Assembly (NCBI RefSeq): GCF_000315625.1 | Contig: NW_005434487.1 | Location: 33,925 to 87,719, forward strand | Source of the DNA: Guillardia theta CCMP2712 | Lineage: Eukaryota; Cryptophyceae; Pyrenomonadales; Geminigeraceae | Direction of reading: 5' to 3' | Length of the DNA stretch: 53,795 nt | Part shown: positions 12,601 through 25,088 of the stretch, piece after piece | Position numbering within the stretch: position 1 is the first letter of the stretch | How the letters are laid out: every line of letters starts with the position of its first letter | Translations under genes and position numbers: made by a program | Notes under the pieces: generated by a model | Database searches by the model: none | What the model saw: only the letters and a program-made list of their open reading frames with translations | Told to the model about the DNA's origin: nothing

Positions 12601-14000
12601 TCTCCTCTCCTCTCCTCTCCTCTCGTCTCCTCTCCTCTCCTCTCCTCTCCTCTCCTCTCCTCTCCTCTCCTCTCGTCTCCTCTCCTCTCTTCTCCTCTCG
12701 TCTCGTCTCCTCTCCTCTCGTCTCGTCTCCTCTCGTCTCCTCTCCTCTCCTCTCCTCTCGTCTCCTCTCCTCTCCTCTCGGCTACCTCCTCTCCTCTCCT
12801 CTCCTCCTCTTAGCGCAAGCTCTCTAGTCTCCTCCACTGTTCTCTCCTCACCGATGTATTCCCGATCCCACTTTCTTCTCTATCTCTTTTGCTCTCCATC
12901 TTCCCGGCTCATCCTCCTCCAAGGCTCTGAGTTCGCCATCGCGCGAGCCAACGCGCTTGAAAGTGAATCTTCGCGTCTCCGGGAGCAAGTCGACGTCTTG
13001 CGCTCCCGCCTCTCCGCGGCTGAGGGGCAGTGCCGCATCCTCTCCCAGAAGCAACACGTCTCGCTCTCCTCCTCCTCCTCCTCCTCTGACTTGCTGCGTC
13101 AGAGCGCGGAACTCGCCGTCAAGGAGGCGCAAGCAACCAAGGTGGCAGCACCGGAGAGGAAGGGGAGAGCAACTGACGAAGAGGCAGGAGGAAGCGATGA
13201 AGAAGGTCTCGGACATGGAGGAGACGATGAGGAGGATGCGGGAGGAGGTGGAGGAGGCGAAGAAAGAGAAGATGCGGATTGAAGATCAGCTCTACGATTC
13301 TCTCGGCGCTCACACAGAAGTAGACAAGCAGGTGCTTGCAGCGGCAAGGGAGAGGAGGAGGAAGAGAGCGAGAAGGGAAGATAAGACAGGGACAGAGCGA
13401 GAGAGAGGAGGGAGGAGGAATAGTGAGGGAGGGAATAGGCGCAGGGGAGAGAGGGCAGGGGGAAGGAGGAATAGGGAGGGGAGAAGGGATGGAGCAGAAG
13501 TGAGCAGGAGGAGGACTGAGGGATCACGAACTGACGATGAAGGACAGGTGAAGGTGTTGACTAGTCGGCTCAAGGAGGCTGAGAATGTGAGAGTCCCTCT
13601 CAACCCCGTTCAATCAATTCCCTGCTCCCCGCCCTCCTCGCCTGCATCTCATCCTCCTCCCTTCACTCCCTCCCTCCCTCCCTCTCCTCCTCTATCCTCC
13701 CTCCCTCCTTTCTTTGTGGATTCTCACTGATTCTTCCTACTGCAGAATTTGTCAAAATCGCAAAAGTCCTTGAGCTCAGAATCTCAAAGGTTTCGTCTTC
13801 ACCATCGAAACACCCTCTCCTCTTTCCACTCCACTCCACCCTAAACCTCTCCTCTCCTCTCTCCTCTCTCCTCTCCTCTCCTCTCCTCTCCTCTCCTCTC
13901 CTCTCCTCTCCTCTCCTCTTTCTGATCTCTTTACCTCAGGCATGCTGTTGTTGAAGAGAAATTGCAGTCTGATCTAGAAGTTGCTCAGAAGAGGATCAAG
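9697..14000 (+). CDS. HSP70-like ATPase domain followed by a long coiled coil (probable single gene, 3' end lost in the gap)
   Basis: Start ATG 9697 ([12 protein letters not shown]) matches the HSP70 N-terminus. Clear exons are 9697-10095, 10155-10276, 10439 to about 10551, about 10628-10722 and about 10767-11135. A following exon carries the adenosine-binding-type motif [11 protein letters not shown], and another carries [12 protein letters not shown] near 11500. The order matches an HSP70/HSP110 nucleotide-binding domain. Two phosphate loops are divergent: GLDLGSQQ replaces the usual GIDLGTT, and [12 protein letters not shown] replaces the usual DLGGGTFDVS, so ATP hydrolysis is doubtful. 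Downstream exons encode Lys/Glu-rich heptads ([86 protein letters not shown]) up to the donor at 14001. No normal substrate-binding beta domain was seen. The fusion rests on continuous splicing read by eye; two adjacent genes are the alternative. Confidence 0.6.
10331..10391. repeat. (CCT)n microsatellite in an HSP70-like gene intron
   Basis: A CCT tract inside intron 10277-10438, between the exons encoding SVPECL and [10 protein letters not shown]. It accounts for this intron being about three times the common length. Confidence 0.9.
12558..12790. repeat. (CTCCT)n pentanucleotide microsatellite
   Basis: About 46 imperfect pentamers with occasional CTCGT variants, in an intron of the coiled-coil part between the exon [12 protein letters not shown] and the exon [12 protein letters not shown]. 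Confidence 0.95.
13842..13920. repeat. (CTCCT)n microsatellite
   Basis: A second pentamer tract of the same type in a later intron, just before the exon [13 protein letters not shown]. Confidence 0.9.
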
Positions 14001-14021
14001 GTGTGATATCGCATGTTTCTC

Positions 14022-14121
14022 NNNNNNNNNNNNNNNNNNNNNNNNNNNNNNNNNNNNNNNNNNNNNNNNNNNNNNNNNNNNNNNNNNNNNNNNNNNNNNN
14101 NNNNNNNNNNNNNNNNNNNNN
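14022..14121. other. Assembly gap (100 N)
   Basis: Exactly 100 N, the usual size for a gap of unknown length. The coiled-coil gene enters the gap from the left; what the gap hides is unknown. Confidence 1.
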
Positions 14122-15094
14122 GCGGGCACGCGGCCGACTCAGTGAGAAGATTATTGTTGCATGCAAGTAAAGGTTTCTTAATAGCCCGACTAAGAGTGGT
14201 CAGTGAGGGGATGTGGATCAATGAGGGATGTGACTTTGGGATTGAGAGGGGATGTGGACCTTTACGCGTCCCTTCGCCGAAAGCCGCGGAAGACAAAATG
14301 GTGGGTGATAAAACAAAGAGGGAGGGCGAAGATGAGAGAAGGGAGGGGGAGGGAGGGGGGGGCGAAGAAGAGGAAGGCAGACACAGAGATAGCGAGAGAC
14401 AGAGAGGAGAAGAGAGGAGAGGAAAAAAAATAATTAGGAGAACGGGAGATGAAGAGAGGAAACGGGAATGAATGAGTAGGGAATGATAGAGGGTTGTCCA
14501 ACGGAGAGAATGCTGGGAGAATGTGGAGGAAACGTTCCAGGGTAGTGAGTTCAGAGAAAAAAATTGACGTAGAGATGGTTGACTGGAGGAGAGATGGAGG
14601 CGGAATCCATTCAAACAAACCCTAACACTTTTCCTTCTCAGCTCTTTGCGATTGTGCCTGTTCAGAACCTTCAGCAGCAGGTCAGAAATCCTCCTCCTCC
14701 TCTATCGGGGTTGCTGAATATCCTTGCAGTCTCTCTTTGCCCCCGAGACCACGGGCTGGGGAACTTTCGATGGTTCTTCATATGCTCTGCCTTGAAAGCA
14801 ACTAACAACGACCAGGATGCAGCGGCTGGTGGGTTCAGGACACCTACTCCTGCAGGTCGACCCGTGTTCCCTTCCTGCCGCTCCCTCTCCCTGACTCTTC
14901 CTGCTGTAGCTCTCCCCCCTGCAATGGAGCTGAGACTGGATGGGGATATGCCCAGGACGCCAGCCCTGGCTGCCCCCTCAAGACCAAGGGGTGAGGAGAG
15001 GGGGAGGAGAAGGGGTATTACTGAATGGCATGCTCCAGCGCTGCTGTCTTCCTCTAAGCGAAGTTGGATAACATCGAGCGACGTGAAGCTCTAG
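14122..15094 (+). other. Region after the gap: possible 3' exons of the coiled-coil gene
   Basis: Positions 14319-14470 are a purine-rich (GAGAG) tract that looks intronic. A short exon may follow the CTTCTCAG at 14634-14641 (LFAIVPVQNLQQQ, then a GTCAGA donor). A Pro-rich reading to a TAG near 15092 (AMELRLDGDMPRTPALAAP) could be the last exon. The evidence is only open reading and splice-like borders, so this is weak. Confidence 0.25.
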
Positions 15095-15331
15095 ATGCAA
15101 ATTTTTTTCATCAAAACTCAGCAAGTTTGTCAATTTTTCTATCCAAGACCCTTCTCTATCTTGTTCTTCTCGTCAATCTTATCCTTTCGAATTTTTCATG
15201 TCCCTCGTGCCATCTTCCCATGTGATCAGTTGAAAAAGCAACGGGACCAAACTAAAGAGAAGGAGATGACATCTTCTTGGTATCTTGACATGAGAGTGTT
15301 AGTCTGCAGACCAACTCAAGTCGTCATTCAC

Positions 15332-18300
15332 CTTGTTCGAGTTTGTCGTAGATCATGAACAGCCTCTGCTGCAATCTCACCACTCTGACGACAAAGTAAC
15401 TCACACAATCAGCATGTTTAGGTGAAAATAGCATGTACATGATGTAAATAAGCATGTGCAGCAACATGTATATCAAAACTTAGATCACAGGACGTACATC
15501 ACAGCAAGCACATCACTGCAAGCACAACACGGCAGCGCACGCAGACACGTATTTCAGTTTCGCTCACCTCTCCGTAAACTTGGACACCTCTCCTCGCCTC
15601 TCAGCGAGTTCACTTCGCATCTCCTTCTCGTCCGGTAGCTTCTGAGACGACTGCTGCTCGGCCTGCTGGCTCGCTGCCTTCCTCGCTGCGCGCCAGAACG
15701 AGCCGTTGGGGAAGAGGTCGATCTTGTCGTTGTGCAGGTGAGCTGCAGCAGCTTGGATGGGCAGGCTGAAGCCCATGTCATCCTCGTTCAGGAGCTTGCG
15801 GAACAGGTAGAGGTAGTTCCACACGTACTTGCCTCCCTCCCTCTTCTCCCACTCTCCGGGAAAGTCGTGGAACTTGAACTCCTCGGTCCCCGAGATGAAG
15901 CAGCGGGACTTGAGGTAGCTCGCCGTCGAGTTCCTCGCCTTCCTGATCTTGCGGAAGGCGTCGATGATCTGGCCGGTGACGACGGGCTGGAGGAGGAAGG
16001 ACCAGAAGATGATGGAGGAGGTGATGAAGAGAGTCCGGGCCGCGTCCCACAAGTTGCTGTAGAGGATGAGGGCAGGGAAGGACCAGGCGCTGCCTGACCC
16101 GATGACTGTTCTCAGATCTCCTCCGAAGGAGTCGATGACGAACTTTGACACGCACTGGAAGGGCGAGTGACAGCTCTCCCGCGCCTGAACCGCGATATTG
16201 GACAGGTAGGTGTATCCCAGGAAGCCGTAGACGGCAAGGAAGATCAGCCCCACGGCGAAGGAGCGGAGCAGCGCCGGCCCTCCCACCACGATGGACCTTG
16301 TGACCATCTTGCCTCCTGGCTGCTGGAAGTAGTCGAGCATGCAGAAGACCTGGAACAAGGGGGAGGAGATGACGCCGAGGAGCGACATGGTCGTCAGCAA
16401 CGTCACGTACCACAGCTTGTAGCTGTGCTTCAGCATGCGCAGAGGTAGCCATGCTCCTGTCGACTCCTTCTTGACCCGCGGAAGGGCAGGCATGCTCATG
16501 AGGTACTTGCGGCCGTTGAAACGGCTGACCTGACTGGACGTTGACTCTTCCTGGTGCTCTTTCTTCTTCTTCCTCTGCTTCCTCTTCTCCTCCTCCAAGA
16601 ACGACATCCACTCGACGGGGAACTCCAGCACGAGGTAGGACAGAGCTTGCACGAGAGTGAGAGCGAGGTGCAGGCAGCACAGCATCAACGTCACTTGCTT
16701 GCCCTCGGGCCACAGCTGCCACTCCTCCAAGCTGGTCCAGCGGCTGCTCAGGTGGAGGCGATACTTGAGGGAGAGGTCGGACTGCTTGATGACGTAGCTC
16801 ATGGTTGTCGCCTGCCCCGGGTTGGAGGTCAGCTGGGCGTAGGGGTAGGGGGCGTCGCTGTAGCCAGCTGGAGGTTTGCTGGAGTAGAATCTGCCGCCTG
16901 CGAGGACAGCGTGCGAGTTGGGGTCAATGGGGATGCCGTAGATGACGAGGAGTAGGCAGCTGATAAGGATGGAGAGGAAGAGAGTTGACTTGTTGACCCA
17001 GCGCTGGAGGTAGAGGAACTGATCCATGTTGTGCTTGCTGCCGAAGACCTCAAACCAGAGGATCTTGTTGTTCAAGGAGCGGAGGCCTGTCATGAGCAGA
17101 GAGAACTTGGTGTAGCGCTCGTTGGTGGGGATGGAGCCGATCATTTCGAGCATGTTGTCCTGGAGGTGCGAGTTGTGCGACATCTTCCTCAGCCGCGGGT
17201 CAAGGATGAACAAGATCCTCTCAAGGCGCACTTGACCGCTGCTGCCCTCCTTCCTCTCCAGCTCCACCTCAGACGTGTGCTTGCGGAGGTGCTTGAAGGT
17301 CTGCGGCGCCTCCTGCTCGAATCGGTTGAGGAGTTTGACGCTCTCCTGCGAGACGTCGAGGTCTTTGAAGTAGGTGAGGAAGTGGAACTGGCGGAACAAC
17401 TCCATGCGGAGGAGGAGGGAGAAGGAGGGGGAGAGCGTGAGCCCAGTCGTCTTCATCTTTCGCTTCTTGAGCTTGGAGAAGAAAGAGGAGGAAGTCTTGC
17501 TGTCGAACCTCAGCAGTGAACCGATCTCGATCAGGTTGTCGACTATCATTCCCCACTCGAAGCATTTGTACATCACTCGAGCTGCAGTGAGATCCCAGGA
17601 CGTTTCGAGGATCGCGTTCAAGCTCTCGATGACTGCGATGCGAAGACACGAGTGAAGGTCTTGAAGGTTCACCCTCGTCTCCTCCTCCTCCTTCTCTGCC
17701 TTCTTCTTCTTGTACTTCACGGGCGGTTGGTAGTGATCGTACAGACACGCGTCGTAGGAAACCCCATCGTCAGTGATCAGCTTCAGCAGGAAGATTCTGT
17801 TGCAAGTGATGAAGAAGTTGCTTCTGCACAAGAGTTTCAAGTTGACCGCGTTGGGTCCCTTCACCATCTCGGAGATCGTCTCCACCAGCTGGAGGCTCAG
17901 ACTGTGCAGGTCCACTTCGAGATTCTCCAGCTTGACCTCGAGGAACGGCTGAGCTGCTTCCAGCAGGTCAACGCAGTCCTGCAGCAGGTCGACAGACTGC
18001 TCGGCATGCGCTTGCTCGCACATGATGAGCTGCATCTGCACCATCGGGCCCACACAGAGCATGTGCAGCAGGCGAGCAAAGAGCGTTGCCTGCCGGCAGG
18101 TCCTGCTGAAGACTTTGACCTTGGACTGCTTCATGGCGCTGTCAAGCAGGGACTTGTAGCCCTCCACCAGCGAGATCGTCGACCTGAGCTGCACGTGCAG
18201 GCAGCCCAAGAGCTTGTTCTCGCGGTCCTGCAGCAGGAAGTGATGTACGCTCTCCTGGCACCTTCTGTTGTTGTGGAGGAGGAGGAGGAGAATCTTTACA

Positions 18301-21300
18301 GCTGATGTCTGCACGTCGAGCCCTCCCTTGGGGATGAGCAGCAGGCAGGAGGTGATAAGGCCGCAGGCGTCGAGCTTGTTCTGAATCCAAGAGATGACAA
18401 GAGGATGCGAGGGGTAGCACCTGCCGGGAGGTCAGAGCAGCGATCGGACGGCAAGGGAATGAAACAACTTACTTGGACAAGAGCTCGTCCTTGTCGAAGA
18501 TCTTGCATCGTTCTCGTAGGAAGGGGAGAGGGGGAGCCTCTTCGCTCTTCTCATTCACCAGGTACATGCTCATTCTGAGAGTGTCTAACATCTCTCGGAG
18601 TTTTTCTTCTTCCTCCTCTGTCTCCCCATCCCTCTCCTTCTTCTCTGCTCTTCGGCAGACGGAGATCAGGTAGTGCTCTAGAGGAAGTGAGGCGGACGAG
18701 GTGCTGGAGTCAAACTTGTGGTAGGCGATGAGGGCGGAGAGGTTGAGGCTCTCGAGCTCCCTGTCCACCAGCTTGACAAACGTCATGCTGAAAGCTCTCC
18801 AGCTGGCGCGGAGGCTGAGCTGGGCGACGTTGTAATGATCTGAACAGGTTCTGCTCTCGTCTGCTTGGCAAGTCTCGACCGTCTCGACGGCCTGCGGCTC
18901 ATCACGTCCAGCAGCTTCGAGGAAGAGTTTGACGCGCTTCTCGCACGCGTCAACGAGCTGTCGCCTCCTCTCAACGACTCGCTGCGAGCTGTGGATGTCA
19001 ATCCTGCCGTACCATCCCGCCCTCTTTATCTCCCTGATGGCTTGCAGCACAGCCTCCGCCCTCACCACCAGCCCCTCCACCAAGTCGGCGACCGACACGA
19101 CTGAGTAATGAGAGAAACACAAGGAGAGTAGAGGGACTAGCGTTTCGAACAGACAGTCAACCTGGTCCACAATCTCACCTTCTCCCATCATCCTCCAAGA
19201 CTGAGTCAAGAACTTTGCTTGCAGCCTCTTCACTATCTTCATGATCGCATCGACAACTTCCAAGCTTTCTGTATCTTTGCAGGTCCAACTCTCCGTCATT
19301 GATGTCTCAGCATGGGAGATTGTGTCTCGAGTCTGAATTTCCTTCTTCATGTAAATTGCCTTCATCAACCGCGCAAGCAGCATATTCCTTGCATTCATCT
19401 CCTCCCTCCCCTTCCTCTCCTCCTTCTCCTCCTTCTTCCCGTTTGTACCTCCATTCATACCCCCGTTGGTACCCCCGTTCACCTCTACCTCCTCTACCTC
19501 CTCTCTCCCCTTCTTGCCGTTCATACCACCATTATTCTTCAACTCCGTCATTTCCTCTTCCCCCTCGCTAACCCATTCCTCGCTCCTGTTCAGCTCCTCC
19601 TCTCTTCCCTCCTTCAGCCCGCGCATGATAAAACTCCACGGCAGGAGTTTCTTCATATCGAACATCCATTGCATCTGAACACAATCGCTGATGGTCGCAA
19701 ACAGATCGCAGAGAGCTGTTGCTGCCTCCTCCTCCTCCTCCTCCTTTCCTTCTTTCTCCTTCTTCCCGTTCCTGCTGCCCCATACCGTCCTGGCTGTGAA
19801 GGAGGAGAGGATCACTCTGACAAGCTCGAACTTTCTCTGCAGGAGGTTGGCGATACGGAAAACGTTCTCGAGGAAGGGCTCGTCATTCAGTTTGCAAATC
19901 CTCTTGAGCAGCAGGCAGCAATGCGCCACGTTCTCATGGATAAACATCTGGTCCACTCGCTCCACCCACTCCCTGCTGCTCCTCTCCATGATCCCAAAGT
20001 TCCCCTCCGCCACCCGCGGAAGTAGCTGGGCGGCTGCTGGGCATCGCACGCCGAAGAAGCTCCAGAAGATGCTGATGTGGCAGAGGAGGAAACTCTGAAG
20101 CTGCTGGTTGGAGCGGCACATCATGCCCAGCAGGTCCATGACGGTGCTGATCAGGTCGGCCTCCTCCCTCCTCCCTCCTCGGAACGACGGCCACAGCAGC
20201 TTGAGCAGCATGACAAAGCTCCTCTCCACCCGTAGCTCACAGAGAATCCTCTGAGCCTCCTGGTACATGTTGGAATCCAGCTGGTGAGCGTCGCTGAGGG
20301 AGGTCAGGAGCTGGACGAGCTGGCGGGTGAGGGACGCGAGCTCGAGCATGGCGTCTTGCACCTCCTTCAGCTCCCAGTCCATCATGGCAGTCTCAAGGAA
20401 GAAAGTGAGTCGGCTGATGCTCCTGGCGATCTTGTGGAGCTCGAAGAAGGAGGACTTGAGATCGTCTCTAGCCACGAGGTTGAGGCGCTTGAGGGCGAGC
20501 ATGAGGCTCGAGGGCTGGTGGTTGACTGCCAGGATGAGCGAGAGAGTCTTGTCGACAACCTCTAGGTTGGCGCAGGTGAGGAGAGAGAAGACGGTGGAGA
20601 GGAAAGGGCTCTCCTCGTGAGACGAGATCCAGTCGATCTTGGTCCATGAGAGCTCATGCAACAGCAGCGAGTTGGTCTTCATCTCTGACAGAAAGCCAGC
20701 CGTCTCCTCCTCCTCCTCCCATGGGTTCAACTGGGACCAGAGCTGGTGATCCGACAGGTAGTCCTCTATCGTCAAGCGATTATCTCCCTCTTCCTCCTCT
20801 CGCTTTGTTGACGTCATCTCCTCCTCTTCTTCTGTCTTGCTCTCAACCACTTCATGTATTTCTGCTGCATCCATCTTCCCCAGTTTCTCCCTCCTCTCAG
20901 CTGACGCCCTACTCTTCTCCACGAGCTCCTCCAACGTCGAGCACTGGAAGCGATCAAAAAGCGACTTGTGCCAGAAGTTGACCATGGCCTCAGTCTTGAA
21001 CCTGAGGTCAATTCGGAGAGCATCTTGAAAGAAATCCACGATCTTGAGGATCAATTCGAACAATCTCGCTTGTGTCTTCATCTCCCTTTTCGTTTCAACC
21101 TTGCTCTCCTTGGCCTTCTCCTTCTCCTTCTCCTTCTCCTTCTCCTTCTCCCTTTTTGCCTTCTTTTCCTTGTCCTTAATTTTTGAATTGTCTGACGTTC
21201 TTCCGGCGATATCGGACTTCTTGTCTTGGCTTGCTGCTCTGACCCCGTGCAGTTTCTCGTCACTGAGGAAGCGGAGGAGGTGAAATACAGCAGCACAGAG

Positions 21301-23988
21301 CGCGGAGAGCTCGGGGAAGGAGGGGCTGCCCCGCCAGCTCTCCTGCTCTCGATCGCTGAACTCTCCCAGGTGGAGGAGGCGGCTGGCGGCATCCATGATG
21401 GAGGAGAGGAACATCAAGTCTGCGTCTCCTTCGATGCTCTCCCTCGAGCTCGACGCCGCCTCCAGCTCCCGCAAACAGCATTTTCTCAGCTCGTATAAGG
21501 GTCCACTGGCCCTTGCTGGCCTTCTGCTGGCCTCACATGGCGGGGGCCAAGTCTGGGTCATCCTCTGCGAGCGATCGAAGAGCTGCGGGTCAGGGTCGAC
21601 GTGCAGGGCGAGCAGGAGGGAGCACGCGTGCGACCGCAGCGACTTTGGCAGCCTCTGGTTGTTCAGCAGCTCAACGAGCTGAGAGAAGGAGAAGCCCAGC
21701 TGATGGGGAAGAGCTCGGAGTTTGCGGATGGAGATAGAGTTGGAGCCGAAGCACACGTTGTCGAGAAGCTTCATCATCGCAAGCTGAAAGAGCATCAGCC
21801 TGACGCCTGGCACCTCCCGCGCCTGCTTGCTGACTGAAGAAAGATCGACGATGTTATGCTGGCTGCACGTGAGGAGCACTGATACTGAGAGGTTGCCGAC
21901 CCGGTCGAAGAGGATGAGGTCGGAGTCAGTGACGAACATATCGCAGAAAATTTTCTCATCCTGCAGCAGCAGATTCATCACGTTGTTCTGGTTCTGCACC
22001 ACGGGAAGGTCGTCAGACTTGCACAAGCTTGAGAGGAACGTCAGGATCGAGTCGTCGCGCTTGAGGATGAGGTCGGGCAGGAGCTTATAGATCATCTCCT
22101 GACCCAGCAGCTTGAGCGATTTGTTGGATCGGTTGCACACGTTGAGGAATAGGAGCAGCGATCCGACTCTCCCTGGAAAGTGATCCAGCATCATCGGCGC
22201 AAACTCCGCTACCCTCTCCTGGTTCGTGGCGTTCTTGTGGCACAACACGCCCAGCTGAAGGTACAAGTTCCGAGCGGCTGCGTGTAACGCAGGCGAGTTT
22301 GTGCGGAGTTGCTCCAAGGGAAAGTTCAAGTTCGACAGAATGGCATCAAGCAGCTGGCATATCAGCTGGAGGAGACCGAGATCGTCACAGATCCTCTGCT
22401 TCTGCAAGAGGTCGTTGCTGACGTGGTTTGACAGGTGGGCGTGTTGACCGAGATGAAGATCGAGAGCCTCCATGAGTCGCCGCAGATGCCGCAAGAAGGT
22501 CGGCGAGTCCCTGGCGCCACGGAAGACGCTCTCGTCCATGCCCCGCAGTCGCTGCAGATGCTTCACCGTGACCTCCAACTTGCGCTGGTAGGACACCAAG
22601 GTATCCGCTACAAGGCACTGGTGATGCGGCACCACCTCAATGATGGCGAGGTCGTTGATGTCTGGAGCCTCGTGTCGTCGTAACAAGGCTTGATGGAGAG
22701 CAAACGTTGTCTTCCTTCTGAACACATCCAGTCGCTTCAAGGACAACCAGCTCACCTCTAGGTTGTCTTCCCTCTTGAGGAGAAGCCAGCTCAAGCCTCC
22801 ATCTGCTACTCTACTTCCGCTCCTCCTCCTCCTCTGCTCCACTGCTCCCCTCAGCCTCCAGATAATCTCGAAGTCCTTGAGCTTCTTGGTCAGGACGAGC
22901 TTGTCCCCATTCGCCCCTAGCAGCATATCGCTCTGAACATGGTGGAGCAGAAACCCCGTCGGCTCCTCCACGTCTTCAGCACATCCCATCAGGTTATACG
23001 GGACGATGCGCCAGATCGCAGAGATGCAGACTTCACCGGAGGCGGAGGGAGCTCCTTCCTGCTGCTTCCTCCACCTCGCGCTCTTAGCTGACTCGTCGCC
23101 GATCAACAGCATCTTGTCTCTTCTCCGGTAAAAGTACACGCAGTCCAGCCCCCTCACATTCTTCACGTTCACCTCGAACATCAGCTCCTTCTCTGCGTCA
23201 TGAGAAGCGCTTACGTTCATTCCTCTCACCACCTTGACCTGAAACACTGACAGAGTATTGGCACCGAACAGTTCGGGCCCTTCGGGGGCAGTGAAACCGT
23301 CCTGATCCGAGCTCTCAACGGCGTCAAGAGAGACATTGAGGAACATGGAGTTGTACTCCACGTTCTCCAAGATGATCATGTCCTGATTGCATACCAGCTC
23401 CCCCTCTACTTTGGTCCCCATGGCGGGAAGAATCCTCCAACTCGATAGAACATTTCTGCGAGCGAGCTCTACCTTCATCGCGATGTGCTCCTTGCTTGCG
23501 AGGTCCGTCTTGAGCGAGAGGTAGAACTTGGTAGAAGCATGTCTGAGTTGGATCAGCGAGCCAAACCGTATCGCAGTTGCTGATCGAGAAACAGGACGAG
23601 CACTCTGCCGCGTTCCCTGCTGCATTTTGTCCTCAAAGTGGTCAGGCTTGGCTGACTCAGCTACCGCAAGCTCATCGTCGTCATGTTGGACTATCTCGAA
23701 TGCGCAAGAGAAGGTAGAGGAGGGATTGTAGTCGGGAAATTGAGCTGGACAACTCAAGACCTCAAGGCTTACAAGATCAGCTTTCACATATTCCCCTCGA
23801 TCTGACGCCTCTAGGAAGATCAGATCGCCGGTCACGAGAAACCTTCTGGTTTCCTCCTCCTGCATCTGCAACAAGCAACGAAGGTTCAGAACAAGGTGCC
23901 TGATGCTATCTGGCTGCATCTTGTCAGAGAAATGACTCACAGTCTTGTCGCTAGATCCAGTTCGTCTGACAAGCATGCACTGTTCCAA
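15332..23988 (-). CDS. Inositol-trisphosphate / ryanodine receptor-like calcium-release channel
   Basis: Exons on the minus strand: 23988-23941, 23865-18473, 18420 to about 15568, and probably 15384-15332. The first intron (23866-23940, 75 nt, GTGAGT...TTGCAG) is a multiple of three and reads through without a stop, so it hides in the open frame. The product is about 2780 residues, close to the usual IP3R length. N-terminal residues 50-420 hold MIR-type beta-trefoil repeats (GDLIFLEASDRGEYVKAD; IWRIVPYNLMG). A RIH-like helical region follows (LHAAARNLYLQLGVLCHKN; FLNVCNRSNKSLKLLGQEM). The C-terminal quarter has about six hydrophobic segments, a pore region (QCVSKFVIDSFGGDLRTVIG), the S6 continuation VTGQIIDAFRKIRKAR and a terminal helix. 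Expected role: ligand-gated calcium release from internal stores. Filter and zinc-finger residues diverge from the family. Lys/Glu runs around 21110-21170 come from CTTCTC repeats. The start chosen is the first Met before the MIR region. Confidence 0.85.
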
Positions 23989-25088
23989 TCATCCTACTTT
24001 CTTCCCTGTGACTCATTCCTCTCAGGACCTGTCCTTGCTTTTATCACCCTTCCCCTCTTTAAATGATATACGTCAAGTCTTGTCCTCTATCAGCAACACA
24101 TGTCATTCCTCATTCTCACTCATTCCCTCCATCTTCTAACAGCGCTTTCCTCTTGCCCCCCGCCCCCCCCTTCCCAAAACAATTATCTCCTTATCCTCCT
24201 TCCCACATTCCCAGGCGCTCTTTGTAAATTATTTTCGTTCACTCTCACTCGAGGTAGATTCTCTGGCTCTATTTCGATTCTCTGACTCTATTTCGACCTT
24301 CACTTCGCTTCTACTTTCCAATCCTTCTCACTTCCTTGTTCACTTTCTCCTCCCCTCCTCCCATTCTTGACTCAAGTCAAACATCTTTTGTCCTCCTCCT
24401 ATCTTCCCCGAGCTTTTCATCTGTCTCTCCTTGCCTTCTCCTTCTCCTCTCGCTCCCGATCCCCTTCCTCTCCACTCGCTCTCTCCCTCCGTAAAAGCAT
24501 TTTGCCCGAAAGGAACTCGTTCACCACCCACCCATTTCCTAATTCCCACACCCCCTCCCTCATATCCCATCGAGCACACACCCCTTCTTTTGACTCACAG
24601 ATTCTAGTACCCGTGCAGGTCAAGACCACCCACCCCCTTGATTTCTATTCCCCACATTCTGGGGAGCAGGTCTCTATTACCGAATACTTCAAATTTGAGT
24701 AATAATTCACTCAATTTTGACTCACGGTACTTCAGGCCGAAATGTGGAATTCAGAGCTGCGATCACCGACGAACATCAGAGGAAGAGGAGAGGAGGAAGA
24801 GGAGAGGAGGAAGACGAGGAGGGGTAGGGTTATCTGAGTAGCAGCAGGAGGAGGGGCGGGGTTATCTGAGTGTTTGTGTGGTAGCAGGAGGAGGATCTTA
24901 GTAGCAGGAGGAGGAGGGGCAGGGTTATCTGAGTGTTTGTGTGGTAGCAGGAGGAGGATCTTAGTAGCAGGAGGAGGAGGGGCAGGGATATCTTAGTAGC
25001 AGGAGGGCAAGGGAACAGAAGGGAGTTAAAGAGACAGAAAGCTCGCCTTGCGCAAGGCCACGTTCGTGTTTGATTTCTTATTGCTTAC
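23989..25088. promoter_or_regulatory. Divergent promoter region with GGA-rich tandem repeats
   Basis: The region lies between the head-to-head IP3R-like gene (-) and the small unknown gene (+). Positions 24000-24600 are TC-rich with no convincing exon. Positions 24771-25016 contain about 2.6 copies of a roughly 63-bp unit with cores GGGTTATCTGAGTGTTTGTG and GTAGCAGGAGGAGG. I recognise no promoter motifs; the regulatory role is inferred from position alone. Confidence 0.4.
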
